NCBI GenBank assembly: GCA_002307215.1
Contig: DBTU01000042.1
Span: 1-64,000 of the forward strand
Source of the DNA: Lachnoclostridium sp. UBA1308
GTDB taxonomy: Bacteria; Bacillota; Clostridia; Lachnospirales; Lachnospiraceae
Direction: 5' to 3'
Length of the DNA: 64,000 nt
Positions 43,669-52,352 of this stretch are shown here, one piece after another. Each line of letters opens with the position of its first letter. Positions within the stretch are counted from its first letter, which is position 1. Below the pieces are notes generated by a model. The model was given only the letters and a program-made list of their open reading frames with translations. It searched no databases and had not been told where the DNA came from. Both the position numbers and the translations under genes were made by a program.

Positions 43669-44154
43669 TTATTTAAATTCATTTCGATTTGTTATATCTA
43701 TACCTTGCTTCTTTATTTCTGCATCCAAATGCCTACTATACTTTTCCACGAAGTTAAGCATAATGTCAAATTGTTCCTCGGTTATCTGTTCAAATACGGC
43801 TTTATCCCGCTCCCTTAACTCATTGTGCAGTTCCTCATGGATGTTGTTAATTACGTTCCCCTGTGAAGTCAAGCGAAAATAGATCTCTTTTTTATTATCC
43901 GGCTTCTGGTAAGTTTCAATAATGCCTTTTTTTATTAGCTTCTTAGCTATTTTGCTTATGGCACCGCGAGTCATATAAAAGGACTCCGCAAGTTTTGTTA
44001 CGTTGGAATCAACATTCCTTCCAATAGATTCGATGAAATGTACTTCAGAAGACTTATAACCCTTAAGACCGTCTTCCATCTTAAACTTATTAAGAAAATC
44101 TATCTTATTGTGTAAGTCCCTGAAACCCATAATAATCTGATCTTCTTTGCTCAT
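43669..44154 (-). CDS. MarR-family repressor
   Basis: A 161-residue winged-helix regulator. The start at 44154 (MSKEDQIIMG) follows GGGAGGAC by 7 bases. The DNA-binding part is VTKLAESFYMTRGAISKIAKKLIKKGII followed by the wing KPDNKKEIYFRLTSQGN (positions about 60-105). MarR proteins bind as dimers to near-palindromic sites overlapping promoters and are released by drugs. Adjacency to the MFS exporter and shared 16-bp sites on both promoters support autoregulation and exporter control. Confidence 0.88.
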   Translation of the reverse strand: MSKEDQIIMGFRDLHNKIDFLNKFKMEDGLKGYKSSEVHFIESIGRNVDSNVTKLAESFYMTRGAISKIAKKLIKKGIIETYQKPDNKKEIYFRLTSQGNVINNIHEELHNELRERDKAVFEQITEEQFDIMLNFVEKYSRHLDAEIKKQGIDITNRNEFK

Positions 44155-44188
44155 GGCCTGTCCTCCCGCCCATTGGTGTATTAACAAT

Positions 44189-44219
44189 ATTGTATTTAAC
44201 TTTTGTTTCTATGTCAACA
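44189..44219 (-). promoter_or_regulatory. MarR-gene promoter with operator
   Basis: On the minus strand: -35 TTGACA (44212-44217), 17-base spacer, -10 TACAAT (44189-44194). The 16-bp site TGTTTCTATGTCAACA (44204-44219) covers the -35 exactly as in the MFS promoter. Confidence 0.75.
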
Positions 44220-44389
44220 ATGTTAATGTAATAATTCTAAGGTGAAATCGGATGATGGCGTAAATCCAAGTATATAAGAGTATTCAATACCCTTTTTTGT
44301 GACCCTTTTTTAATTTGGCTTTGTTATAATAAAGATATCGATTAATATAAATTGACAAATGTAGTAAAGGATGATACTCTATCAATAAT

Positions 44390-44670
44390 TTAAAATATAA
44401 AGGCAATGAAGAGAGATAGTAAATGTTACCGGAGTTCCAGAGAGAAGATGGTGGTGCGAATCTTCACGAAGGTAGTGTTGAAGCAGTCTCGGAGCTGTGA
44501 ACCGAACAGAGTAATCTAAGTAGGCTTCAACGGAGATTCCACCGTTATTTGGAAAGCGGTATCGGTGAATAACCTCGTACTGACAGAGTGCAAATTTAAT
44601 TTGAATTTAGGTGGTAACACGGACTAGATAGTTCGCCCTAAGCTGAATAAATCAGCTTAGGGCTTTTTTT
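44390..44670 (+). ncRNA. T-box riboswitch before alaS
   Basis: A tRNA-sensing leader. The invariant T-box core AGGTGGTAACACGG sits at 44609-44622, an AGTA specifier-loop element at 44418-44421 in GAGAGATAGTAAATG, GGTGCGAATC in the stem I apical region, and a terminator GCCCTAAGCTGA/TCAGCTTAGGGC plus T run at 44635-44670. Uncharged tRNA-Ala should stabilise the antiterminator and switch on the synthetase gene. I could not fix the specifier codon by hand; alanine is inferred from the gene downstream. Confidence 0.92.
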
Positions 44671-44698
44671 ATTACAAAAAAATGAAAGGAGTACGATT

Positions 44699-46474
44699 AT
44701 GACAGCAGAGGAATTGAGAAGAATGTATGTAGAGTTTTTTAAAGAAAGGGGGCACAAAGAAATAGCATCGGCTTCCTTACTTCCGGATAACGATCCAACG
44801 GTTCTTTTTACCACTGCCGGTATGCACCCCTTAGTTCCCTACTTATTAGGAGAGCTACATCCACTTGGTAAGCGTTTGGTTAATGTGCAAAGATGTGTTA
44901 GAACCTGTGATATTGATGAAGTTGGTGACGATACTCATCTGACGTTTTTTGAAATGCTAGGAAATTGGTCTCTCGGTGATTATTTTAAAGAAGAGTCTAT
45001 TTCATTGAGTTTTGAATTCTTAATAACCAAATTACAGATACCTATTAACCGGATTGCAGTCACTGTATTTCAAGGTGATGAATTCATCCAAAGGGATGAT
45101 GAAGTAGAAAGAATATGGAAGTCAAAGGGATTAGCCGATAATCAAATATTTTTCTATGGCAAGGAGGATAATTGGTGGGGACCGGTAGGCCGGACAGGAC
45201 CATGTGGTTCGGATACCGAGATTTTTTATGATATGGGTAAGGAGGCTTGTGGAAAAGACTGTGGTCCCGCTTGTCATTGCGGCAAATACGTAGAAATATG
45301 GAACAATGTATTTCTACAGTATAACAAAGAGATAGATGGTTCCTACGTACCATTACTACAGAAAAATGTAGACACCGGAATGGGAATGGAAAGAATCCTT
45401 ACAATAATAAATGGAAAAGATAATGTTTATGATACAGAACTTTTTATACCCATTATGAATAAGCTAAAAGGCATGACAGAGGTTACTTATTCGGAGGAAA
45501 CTAAGAAAGTTTTTCGTATTGTATGCGAACATATCAGAGCAATGACATTTATTCTGGGGGATTCTAAAAGAATAACCCCTTCAAATACAGAACAAGGATA
45601 CATCCTAAGAAGATTAATAAGAAGAACGATCGGTTTCGTAAGAAAACTTAGACTAGATTATAATGTACTAGGTGAATTGGCAATGGAAATTATTCAGCAA
45701 TATAAAGCCGTGTATATTGAACTTGAGGAAAATCAGGAGTTCATATTGGATCAACTGGATAGGGAATATAGATTATTCGGTAGAACAATAGATACAGGGT
45801 TAAAAAAAGCCGAACAATATTTTTCTAAATTAGAAGAGGGAGAAATATTAAGTGGCGATCTCGCATTCAAGTTATATGATACCTTTGGATTTCCGATAGA
45901 ATTTACATCAGAGCTGGCTTTTGAATGTGGGACAAAAGTAGATTTGGAGGGCTTTATAGAAAAATACAAAGAACATCAAGAAAGGTCCAGACAAGGAGCG
46001 GGGGGTAAATTTAAGGGCGGTCTTGCTGATAATAGTATTCAAACAACTAGATTGCATACAGCAACACATCTACTGAATGGAGCACTTAGAGAAGTTCTGG
46101 GTAATGATATTAATCAAAGAGGCAGCAATATCACGGAGGAACGGTTACGTTTTGATTTTTCATTTGACCGAAAGTTAACAGAGGACGAATTAGATAAAGT
46201 ATCAGAAATAGTAAATGAAGCGATAAAAAATGAAATTGATGTTATCTGTGAAGATATGACACCGGAAATGGCAAAAAAGTCAGGAGCAATCGGTATATTT
46301 GATAGTAAATATGGCGAAAGAGTAAAAGTGTACACGATTCCAGGCTATTCAAAGGAGATTTGTGGGGGACCTCATGCATCGAACACAAGAGAACTTAGGG
46401 CTTTTACTCTGCAAAAAGAAGAAGCTTGTTCAGCGGGAGTCAGAAGGATAAAAGCTACAATCCAATCCATATAA
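44699..46474 (+). CDS. alaS: Alanyl-tRNA synthetase, short form lacking C-Ala
   Basis: A 591-residue AlaRS, about 280 residues shorter than typical bacterial enzymes (about 875). Catalytic motifs are intact: GHKEIASASLLP..DPTVLFTTAGM, RCVRTCDIDEVG, GMGMERI. The editing domain is complete, with zinc ligands His453/His457 (HTATH) and Cys555/His559 (CGGPH). The protein ends right after the editing domain (GVRRIKATIQSI), so the C-terminal DHHA1/C-Ala domain is missing by design rather than by frameshift: no continuation is found downstream. It is probably a second, T-box-controlled copy. AAAGGAG precedes the ATG. Confidence 0.9.
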   Translation: MTAEELRRMYVEFFKERGHKEIASASLLPDNDPTVLFTTAGMHPLVPYLLGELHPLGKRLVNVQRCVRTCDIDEVGDDTHLTFFEMLGNWSLGDYFKEESISLSFEFLITKLQIPINRIAVTVFQGDEFIQRDDEVERIWKSKGLADNQIFFYGKEDNWWGPVGRTGPCGSDTEIFYDMGKEACGKDCGPACHCGKYVEIWNNVFLQYNKEIDGSYVPLLQKNVDTGMGMERILTIINGKDNVYDTELFIPIMNKLKGMTEVTYSEETKKVFRIVCEHIRAMTFILGDSKRITPSNTEQGYILRRLIRRTIGFVRKLRLDYNVLGELAMEIIQQYKAVYIELEENQEFILDQLDREYRLFGRTIDTGLKKAEQYFSKLEEGEILSGDLAFKLYDTFGFPIEFTSELAFECGTKVDLEGFIEKYKEHQERSRQGAGGKFKGGLADNSIQTTRLHTATHLLNGALREVLGNDINQRGSNITEERLRFDFSFDRKLTEDELDKVSEIVNEAIKNEIDVICEDMTPEMAKKSGAIGIFDSKYGERVKVYTIPGYSKEICGGPHASNTRELRAFTLQKEEACSAGVRRIKATIQSI

Positions 46475-46857
46475 TGTAGTTCAAATCCAGATAGACACTT
46501 ACAAATATTGCCTTTTGTATAAAATCAATCCTTCCTGATAAGTATATAATAGTTTAATCCGGGAGGATTGTTCAATTTGTTGATATAAAATGGATTAAAG
46601 TCGCACAAATTAATATAATTTAGACATTTGGCTAATTATTTCATATGTGATTTGATATGAATGGTATATAATAATACTAAATAAATACAAGAAATATATT
46701 CACGATGTAACAAAATTGCTATAATGTTACATTAATTATATAACAATTGATTGCATATAGCAACAAAAAAATGCATAATATTACATATTATTTAAATTGT
46801 ATGGACATTTTGATGCAAAAACGTTAATTTTATAGTTATTTGAGATGAATAGATGAT
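46475..46857. other. AT-rich intergenic region with 28-bp dyad 1
   Basis: No gene was found. A possible weak terminator for alaS is CAATCCTTCC with GGGAGGATTG (46526-46570). A 28-bp dyad with ATGTAACA and TGTTACAT arms lies at 46705-46732 and is described separately. The rest is strongly AT-rich. Confidence 0.6.
46705..46732. repeat. 28-bp dyad flanking the recombinase gene, site 1
   Basis: ATGTAACA, 12 bases (AAATTGCTATAA), TGTTACAT. The partner at 47552-47579 has identical arms and a related 12-base centre. The size and symmetry resemble core sites of tyrosine recombinases. Confidence 0.7.
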
Positions 46858-47418
46858 TTAGAATTGCACCAAGGTATACAGTTCATCTTTCTGGTCCTGA
46901 CTAATACCAATATATCGGAGAGTGATACTTTGGGAACTATGATTGAAGGTATCCATAATTAACCCGATATTATGTTGCGATGCTTTATAAGTCCAATAAC
47001 CCCAGGTCTTTCGAAGACTATGGGTTCCGAAATTCTCAATTCCAAGTACTTCTGAAGCTTCCTTTAATACCCGGTATGCCTGTACCCTGCCAAGATGTGT
47101 TGCCTTTTTGCTCCAGAACAAATAGCTCTCCGGCATTAGGTTCTCTTCTTGTGCATAATATCTGATTGCCTCACGCAATGCAGTATTAAGCTTGATTTTT
47201 TTCTCTTTTCCCGTCTTTTTCTCATAAAGTGTAAAATAATCCCTGAAATCTCCTGCAATTGTATATAAATTTTTCAATTGTACCGGCAGTATGTCGCTGA
47301 TTCGAAGCCCGGTATTTAATCCAAATTTAAATAGTAAACCGTATCTCGGATCCTTATTGGCCAAATAAAAGTACATTTGGCTTATTAGCTCTCTGTCTCT
47401 GATGGGCTCGACTGTCAT
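46858..47418 (-). CDS. Small tyrosine recombinase (YoeC-like integrase)
   Basis: A 186-residue catalytic-domain-only recombinase. The conserved residues are in place: Arg39 (TGLRISD), Lys in the beta-hairpin region (KKTGKEKKI), His133-x-x-Arg136 (HSLRKT), His160 (NHSS) and nucleophile Tyr169 (LRYIGI). It lacks the N-terminal core-binding domain of XerC/D or phage integrases, like the small B. subtilis YoeC type. It is flanked on both sides, 126 and 134 bases away, by 28-bp dyads with identical arms. CCGGAGGAG precedes the start. The -10 candidate TATAAT (minus strand, 47506-47511) is 88 bases before the ATG. Its DNA target is not known. Confidence 0.85.
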   Translation of the reverse strand: MTVEPIRDRELISQMYFYLANKDPRYGLLFKFGLNTGLRISDILPVQLKNLYTIAGDFRDYFTLYEKKTGKEKKIKLNTALREAIRYYAQEENLMPESYLFWSKKATHLGRVQAYRVLKEASEVLGIENFGTHSLRKTWGYWTYKASQHNIGLIMDTFNHSSQSITLRYIGISQDQKDELYTLVQF

Positions 47419-47802
47419 ATTTTAACTCCTCCGGATATCGTCCTTGACTTCACATAGATAAATTAGTACCACTTTTAGAAAAAATTTTATTAACTTATTG
47501 AACTTATTATAGATTAAAATTTTATTAATTGCATCTTTATTTCTGCGATTCATGTAACAAAATAGCAATATTGTTACATGATCATATACAAATCATATTA
47601 TTTGTCAAAATCATGCGCACAATAGTAAAAACATGGAATTAAATACCTTAAATTGTGTATTGGATATTACGTAAAAAGGAAATAAATTCTATAAAAAGGA
47701 CATTAATTGCAGAAAATGTAGTCATTGGCACTTTTAAGGAAGATTTAGCGATTTATATTATAGCAAAAACAAATAAGCTGGTATAAAAGAAAGGGAAGAA
47801 AA
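47419..47802. other. Intergenic region between recombinase and cheA
   Basis: No gene was found in 384 AT-rich bases. It should hold divergent promoters: a minus-strand -10 TATAAT at 47506-47511 (with TGCAAT 16 bases upstream) for the recombinase, and an unassigned promoter for cheA. The 28-bp dyad at 47552-47579 sits in the middle. Confidence 0.6.
47552..47579. repeat. 28-bp dyad flanking the recombinase gene, site 2
   Basis: ATGTAACA, 12 bases (AAATAGCAATAT), TGTTACAT. Read on the opposite strand, its centre differs from site 1 at only three positions. It lies about 20 bases upstream of the proposed recombinase promoter and between it and the chemotaxis operon. Confidence 0.7.
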
Positions 47803-49860
47803 GTGACAGATCAATCTTTTATCGATTCAATGATGGAAATGTTTGTTTTCGAGACAACACAAATGATAGAGAAGCTTGAGATCATTATATTAACAAATGA
47901 AAAAACAAGCTGTTATCCGGATGATGAAATCAGTGAAATATTTCGAATTATGCATACAATAAAGGGCTCTTCCGCAATGATGATGTTTGATAATATATCT
48001 GCCCTAGCTCATTCAATGGAGGATCTTTTCTATTACCTACGTGAGGAGAAACCGGTTGGAATTAATTATTCCATTCTTTCTGATATCATTTTTGCATGTC
48101 TGGATTTTCTAAAAGTAGAGTTAGAAAAGATAACGGATGGAAGTACCCCCGATGGTGAATATTCTGCTTTAAAGAGTCGGATTGATCAGTATCTTCAAAA
48201 AATTAAGCAAAACGACACAGAGTTAGAATTAGAGGAAGATAGTACAGATACGACAATTGTCACATATACAGAAATGATATCAAATCCAATTAACTTATAT
48301 AAAGCTATCATATTTTTTGATGAAGGAATTTCAATGGAAAACATTCATGCTTATTCTCTTATCCATAGTCTGAAAAAATCCCAAAATGAAGTGCTTTATA
48401 TACCTGAGGACATCGATACGAATGAAGGTAGTGCTGATATTATCAGAAAGGATGGCTTTCAGATATATATCAAATCACAGTATTCTTATGAATTAATTCA
48501 GCAGTTGTTAGTGCAGACAGTGTTTGTCAAGAAGATTGATCTTATACAGCTGGAAAATGATGAGGAAATTAAGAAACGTTTCACTGTAACACAATGTGTT
48601 GAGGAGGAAATGAAGAAAAGCGATACAGGGCATAGAGATGGTGGTACTTTTGAAGAAAAAGAGCATCTGCCTATATCTAGTCAGCCAAGTATCATCAGCG
48701 TGAATGTAATGAAATTGGATCAGTTGATGGATCTGGTCGGTGAGATTGTGATTGCTGAGGCGATGGTATTACAAAATCCTGACCTAAATGGACTTGTCTT
48801 AAACAATTTTAATAAAGCATCACGACAGTTGAAAAAAATAACAGATGAAATCCAGGATATTGTAATGGCAATAAGGCTGGTACCACTGGCAGCGACCTTC
48901 CATAAGATGCAGAGACTTGTCAGGGATATGGGAAAAAAGCTTGATAAAGAGGTAAAGCTGGAGCTGATCGGTGAAGATACAGAAGTTGATAAGAATATTA
49001 TTGAGCACATTTCTGATCCGCTGATGCATCTGGTGAGAAATTCCATGGATCATGGTATTGAAACCTTGGAAGAACGAGAACAAAAGGGGAAGCCAAGAAT
49101 CGGAACCATAACGTTGGAAGCGAAAAGCTCAGGAAGTGATGTACTTATCATAATTAAGGATGACGGAAGAGGGCTGGACTGTGAACGAATACTGAAAAAA
49201 GCCAGGGAGAACAATCTGCTTATCAGGCCGGAGGCAGATATGACAGAAAAGGAAATATACAACTTAATCCTGCTTCCGGGTTTTTCAACAAATGAGGAGG
49301 TTACTGAATTCTCCGGACGTGGCGTCGGAATGGATGTGGTGCTTAAGAATATAGAAATGGTAGGAGGATCGGTAGTCATTAATAGTGTTCAGGGTAAGGG
49401 TACGGTATTTATGTTGAAAATACCTCTGACATTGGCAATTATTGATGGGATGAATATCAAGGTAGGTAATTCACACTACACAATTCCTACAGTTTCTGTT
49501 AAGGAATTTTTTCGGACAGATATAGAAGACATTATCACTGACCCAGATGGTAATGAAATGATTATGGTGAGAGGTCAGTGTTATCCGGTAATCAGGCTAT
49601 ATGAATTATTTGGTGTGAAAGGGGCCCAAACCGAAATCAATTGTGGAATTATCATTATGATTGAACAGGATGGAAGGACCTTGTGTATTTTTGCGGACGA
49701 ATTGCTGGGGCAGCAGCAGGTGGTTGTGAAGACCCTTCCGGAATACATTCGTAAACTAAGGAAAATTAATGGTCTGGTTGGCTGTACATTATTAGGAAAT
49801 GGTTATATCAGTCTAATCCTTGATGTAGCAGGAATAATAATGAAAACCGGCGGATGTTAA
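47803..49860 (+). CDS. cheA: Chemotaxis histidine kinase CheA
   Basis: A 685-residue CheA starting at GTG 47803. Domains in order: HPt/P1 (about 1-125) with phospho-acceptor His51 in MHTIKGSSAMM; a CheY/B-binding-like P2 (about 150-265); P3 dimerisation (about 300-365); P4 ATPase with HLVRNSMDHGIE, DDGRGL and GRGVGMDVV; and a CheW-like P5 (about 545-683). It phosphorylates a CheY-type regulator in response to the receptor array. The next two genes encode CheW and a receptor, so this is a compact signalling module; cheY, cheB and cheR are absent from the window. Confidence 0.95.
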   Translation: MTDQSFIDSMMEMFVFETTQMIEKLEIIILTNEKTSCYPDDEISEIFRIMHTIKGSSAMMMFDNISALAHSMEDLFYYLREEKPVGINYSILSDIIFACLDFLKVELEKITDGSTPDGEYSALKSRIDQYLQKIKQNDTELELEEDSTDTTIVTYTEMISNPINLYKAIIFFDEGISMENIHAYSLIHSLKKSQNEVLYIPEDIDTNEGSADIIRKDGFQIYIKSQYSYELIQQLLVQTVFVKKIDLIQLENDEEIKKRFTVTQCVEEEMKKSDTGHRDGGTFEEKEHLPISSQPSIISVNVMKLDQLMDLVGEIVIAEAMVLQNPDLNGLVLNNFNKASRQLKKITDEIQDIVMAIRLVPLAATFHKMQRLVRDMGKKLDKEVKLELIGEDTEVDKNIIEHISDPLMHLVRNSMDHGIETLEEREQKGKPRIGTITLEAKSSGSDVLIIIKDDGRGLDCERILKKARENNLLIRPEADMTEKEIYNLILLPGFSTNEEVTEFSGRGVGMDVVLKNIEMVGGSVVINSVQGKGTVFMLKIPLTLAIIDGMNIKVGNSHYTIPTVSVKEFFRTDIEDIITDPDGNEMIMVRGQCYPVIRLYELFGVKGAQTEINCGIIIMIEQDGRTLCIFADELLGQQQVVVKTLPEYIRKLRKINGLVGCTLLGNGYISLILDVAGIIMKTGGC

Positions 49861-49889
49861 TATAAAAATACTTGAAAGGGGAAACATGA

Positions 49890-50384
49890 ATGGCAGAAGT
49901 ATTGGATACGCAAGTAGAAATGGAGGAAGATACCCAAAGGGGTAGATTCTTAACCTTTTCACTGGGAAAGGAAACCTATGGAATTGAGATAAAGTATGTT
50001 ACGGAAATCATAGGGATTCAGGCAATTACAGAACTGCCGGAGCTACCGGAGTATATCAAAGGTATTATTAATCTGAGAGGGAAAATAATACCGGTTATGG
50101 ATGTTCGGCTAAGATTTAGGAAAAATTCCAGAGATTATAATGATCGAACCTGTATCATCGTAATTGATATTATGGAGTTGTCAATCGGGCTTATTGTTGA
50201 CAGTGTTTCGGAAGTACTGTCCATTGATGATCAGGATATTGTGGAACCTCCGCAGATGAATAAAGGCCAGCATAACAAGTACATAAAGAATATCGGGAAG
50301 GTCGGTAATGAAGTAAAGCTCTTGCTCGATTGTGAAAAGCTTTTAACGGAAGAGGATTTGGATGGAATCGGTGAAGTGTTATAG
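49890..50384 (+). CDS. cheW: Chemotaxis coupling protein CheW
   Basis: A 164-residue single-domain CheW that bridges receptor tips and CheA P5. The family pattern is plain: FLTFSLGKETYGIEIKYVTEII, the loop ELPELPEYIKGIINLRGKIIPVMDVRLRF (in parts) and IGLIVDSVSEVLSI. It lies 29 bases after cheA with the site GAAAGGGG and 56 bases before the receptor gene, so all three are co-transcribed. Confidence 0.95.
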   Translation: MAEVLDTQVEMEEDTQRGRFLTFSLGKETYGIEIKYVTEIIGIQAITELPELPEYIKGIINLRGKIIPVMDVRLRFRKNSRDYNDRTCIIVIDIMELSIGLIVDSVSEVLSIDDQDIVEPPQMNKGQHNKYIKNIGKVGNEVKLLLDCEKLLTEEDLDGIGEVL

Positions 50385-50440
50385 AAATTATTAATAAAAG
50401 GTAAGCTTATCACCCATAAAAATACAAAAGGAGAACACAT

Positions 50441-52276
50441 ATGAGTTGGTTTTATAATTTGAAAATATCCGTTAAATTAATGATTGCTTTTGTTATTGTT
50501 GCACTGATTGCTGGGGCAGTTGGAATCGTTGGAATAGTCAATATTCAGAAAATGGAGACTCTGGATGCGGAAATGTATACAAACCAGACTTCAACCCTGG
50601 ATGATATGGCAATCATCTTCCAGGAGTATCAGAAGGAAAGAGCAGTTGTCAGGGATCTACTGATTATTGATGAGTCTGAGAGGCAAAGCAGCATAGATAA
50701 ATTAGCGGAGTTCGATAGTAATATTGATACCAATATGGCTACTTTTAAAGCAGGCAGTACGGATACGCAGATTCTAAAGGATCTAGAAACCTTTCAAACA
50801 GCACTGAAAGGCTTTAGGGAAAACCGAGATAATATCATAAACCTGATTAACGCAGGAAAGCTGGAGGAGGCAGAGGAGGGAATATACGTTAACGGAGCTG
50901 ATATCGCAAAGATAATTGAGACGACCGGCAGTAATTTGCTGGAACGTAAAGTAAGCCTTGCAAAAGACGATGCAGATAGTAATGCAGCTGAAGCCAAAAG
51001 TGGAATTCTTATCATGATTGTCATTGTTGCGGCCGGTATCTTGATAGCAATAATTCTTGGTCTGTTTATTTCCCGTATTATCAGTAAACCGATTAATAAA
51101 ATGGTTGTGGCGGCAGATAAGCTTGCACTGGGAGATGTGAATGCAAGTATTGAGATTAATTCAAAAGATGAGATCGGTCATCTGGCGGAATCTTTCCGGC
51201 ATATGATTTCCAACATACGTTCGCAGGCGTTGATGGTAGAGAAAATTGCAACAGGAGACCTTACCGTAGATGTAACCATCAATTCAGAGCAGGATCTACT
51301 AGGTAAGAAGTTGCATGAAATGGTAGAAAAAAATAATGAGGTACTGAATAATATAGCTTCAGCCTCTGATCAGGTGGCTGCAGGTTCACGACAAGTATCT
51401 GATTCAAGTATTGCACTTTCCCAAGGAGCTACTGAACAGGCAAGCTCAATTGAAGAACTGACGGCATCTTTAGAGCAGATATCTTCACAGACGAAAGTAA
51501 ACGCAGAGAATGCAAATCAGGCAAATGAACTTGCGGAGATTGCAAAACTGAATGCAATTAGAGGAAATAGCCAGATGAGTGAGATGCAAAAGGCTATGGA
51601 AGAGATCAATGTTTCTTCTTCCAATATATCAAAGATTATTAAGGTAATAGATGAGATTGCATTCCAAACGAATATTTTGGCCCTGAACGCAGCCGTAGAG
51701 GCGGCTAGAGCAGGACAGCATGGAAAAGGCTTTGCAGTAGTGGCAGAAGAGGTAAGAAATCTTGCGGCTAGATCTGCAAATGCAGCAAAAGAGACAACAG
51801 ATATGATCGAGGGTTCCATTAAAAAGGTGGAGACGGGTACAAAGATAGCCAATGAAACGGCGCAAGCGCTGAATATGATTGTTGAGGATGTAGCCAAAGC
51901 TGCTACTTTGGTGAGTAATATTGCCGTTGCTTCCAACGAACAGGCCATTGGAATTGAACAGATCAATCAAGGTATTATGCAGGTGTCACAGGTGGTACAG
52001 ACAAATTCGGCTACCTCAGAGGAAAGTGCATCAGCAAGTGAAGAGCTTTCCAGTCAGGCTGAGATGCTAAAGGATTCCGTTAGTAAGTTTAGTTTAAAAA
52101 AATCACGATCCTCATTTAGTAAGTATTCCGAACTGAGTCCTGAAATTATGAGTTATTTAGAAAGCAGACCGGACAGAGCCACTTACGGACAGCAGCATAA
52201 TGATGAGGGAACAAATAAAAAGCCCTCATCCAAGGCTAAGATCGCACTAAGTGACGCAGAATTTGGTAAATATTAA
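50441..52276 (+). CDS. Methyl-accepting chemotaxis protein
   Basis: A 611-residue transmembrane receptor. Helix 1 is at about 10-32; the extracellular domain (about 33-190) is a four-helix-bundle type with helical repeats; helix 2 is at about 187-212; then HAMP (about 212-265) and a long signalling coiled coil whose tip is VIDEIAFQTNILALNAAVEAARAG (in part) with the kinase-contacting GKGFAVVAEEVRNLA. No C-terminal CheR-tethering pentapeptide is seen. The ligand is unknown; the four-helix domain usually binds small organic acids or amines. It is the only receptor in the operon with cheA and cheW. Confidence 0.95.
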   Translation: MSWFYNLKISVKLMIAFVIVALIAGAVGIVGIVNIQKMETLDAEMYTNQTSTLDDMAIIFQEYQKERAVVRDLLIIDESERQSSIDKLAEFDSNIDTNMATFKAGSTDTQILKDLETFQTALKGFRENRDNIINLINAGKLEEAEEGIYVNGADIAKIIETTGSNLLERKVSLAKDDADSNAAEAKSGILIMIVIVAAGILIAIILGLFISRIISKPINKMVVAADKLALGDVNASIEINSKDEIGHLAESFRHMISNIRSQALMVEKIATGDLTVDVTINSEQDLLGKKLHEMVEKNNEVLNNIASASDQVAAGSRQVSDSSIALSQGATEQASSIEELTASLEQISSQTKVNAENANQANELAEIAKLNAIRGNSQMSEMQKAMEEINVSSSNISKIIKVIDEIAFQTNILALNAAVEAARAGQHGKGFAVVAEEVRNLAARSANAAKETTDMIEGSIKKVETGTKIANETAQALNMIVEDVAKAATLVSNIAVASNEQAIGIEQINQGIMQVSQVVQTNSATSEESASASEELSSQAEMLKDSVSKFSLKKSRSSFSKYSELSPEIMSYLESRPDRATYGQQHNDEGTNKKPSSKAKIALSDAEFGKY

Positions 52277-52352
52277 TTAAAAATTCACATCTCATTTTCA
52301 TAGTTCTATCACAATTTTACTGTAAAGTAGTGAAAAAGGATGTGAATAGCAG

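Noticed and set aside
43576..43882. Plus-strand frames across the MarR gene and its terminator
   Set aside because: They run through a terminator hairpin and antisense to a well-supported MarR gene, with no start signals.
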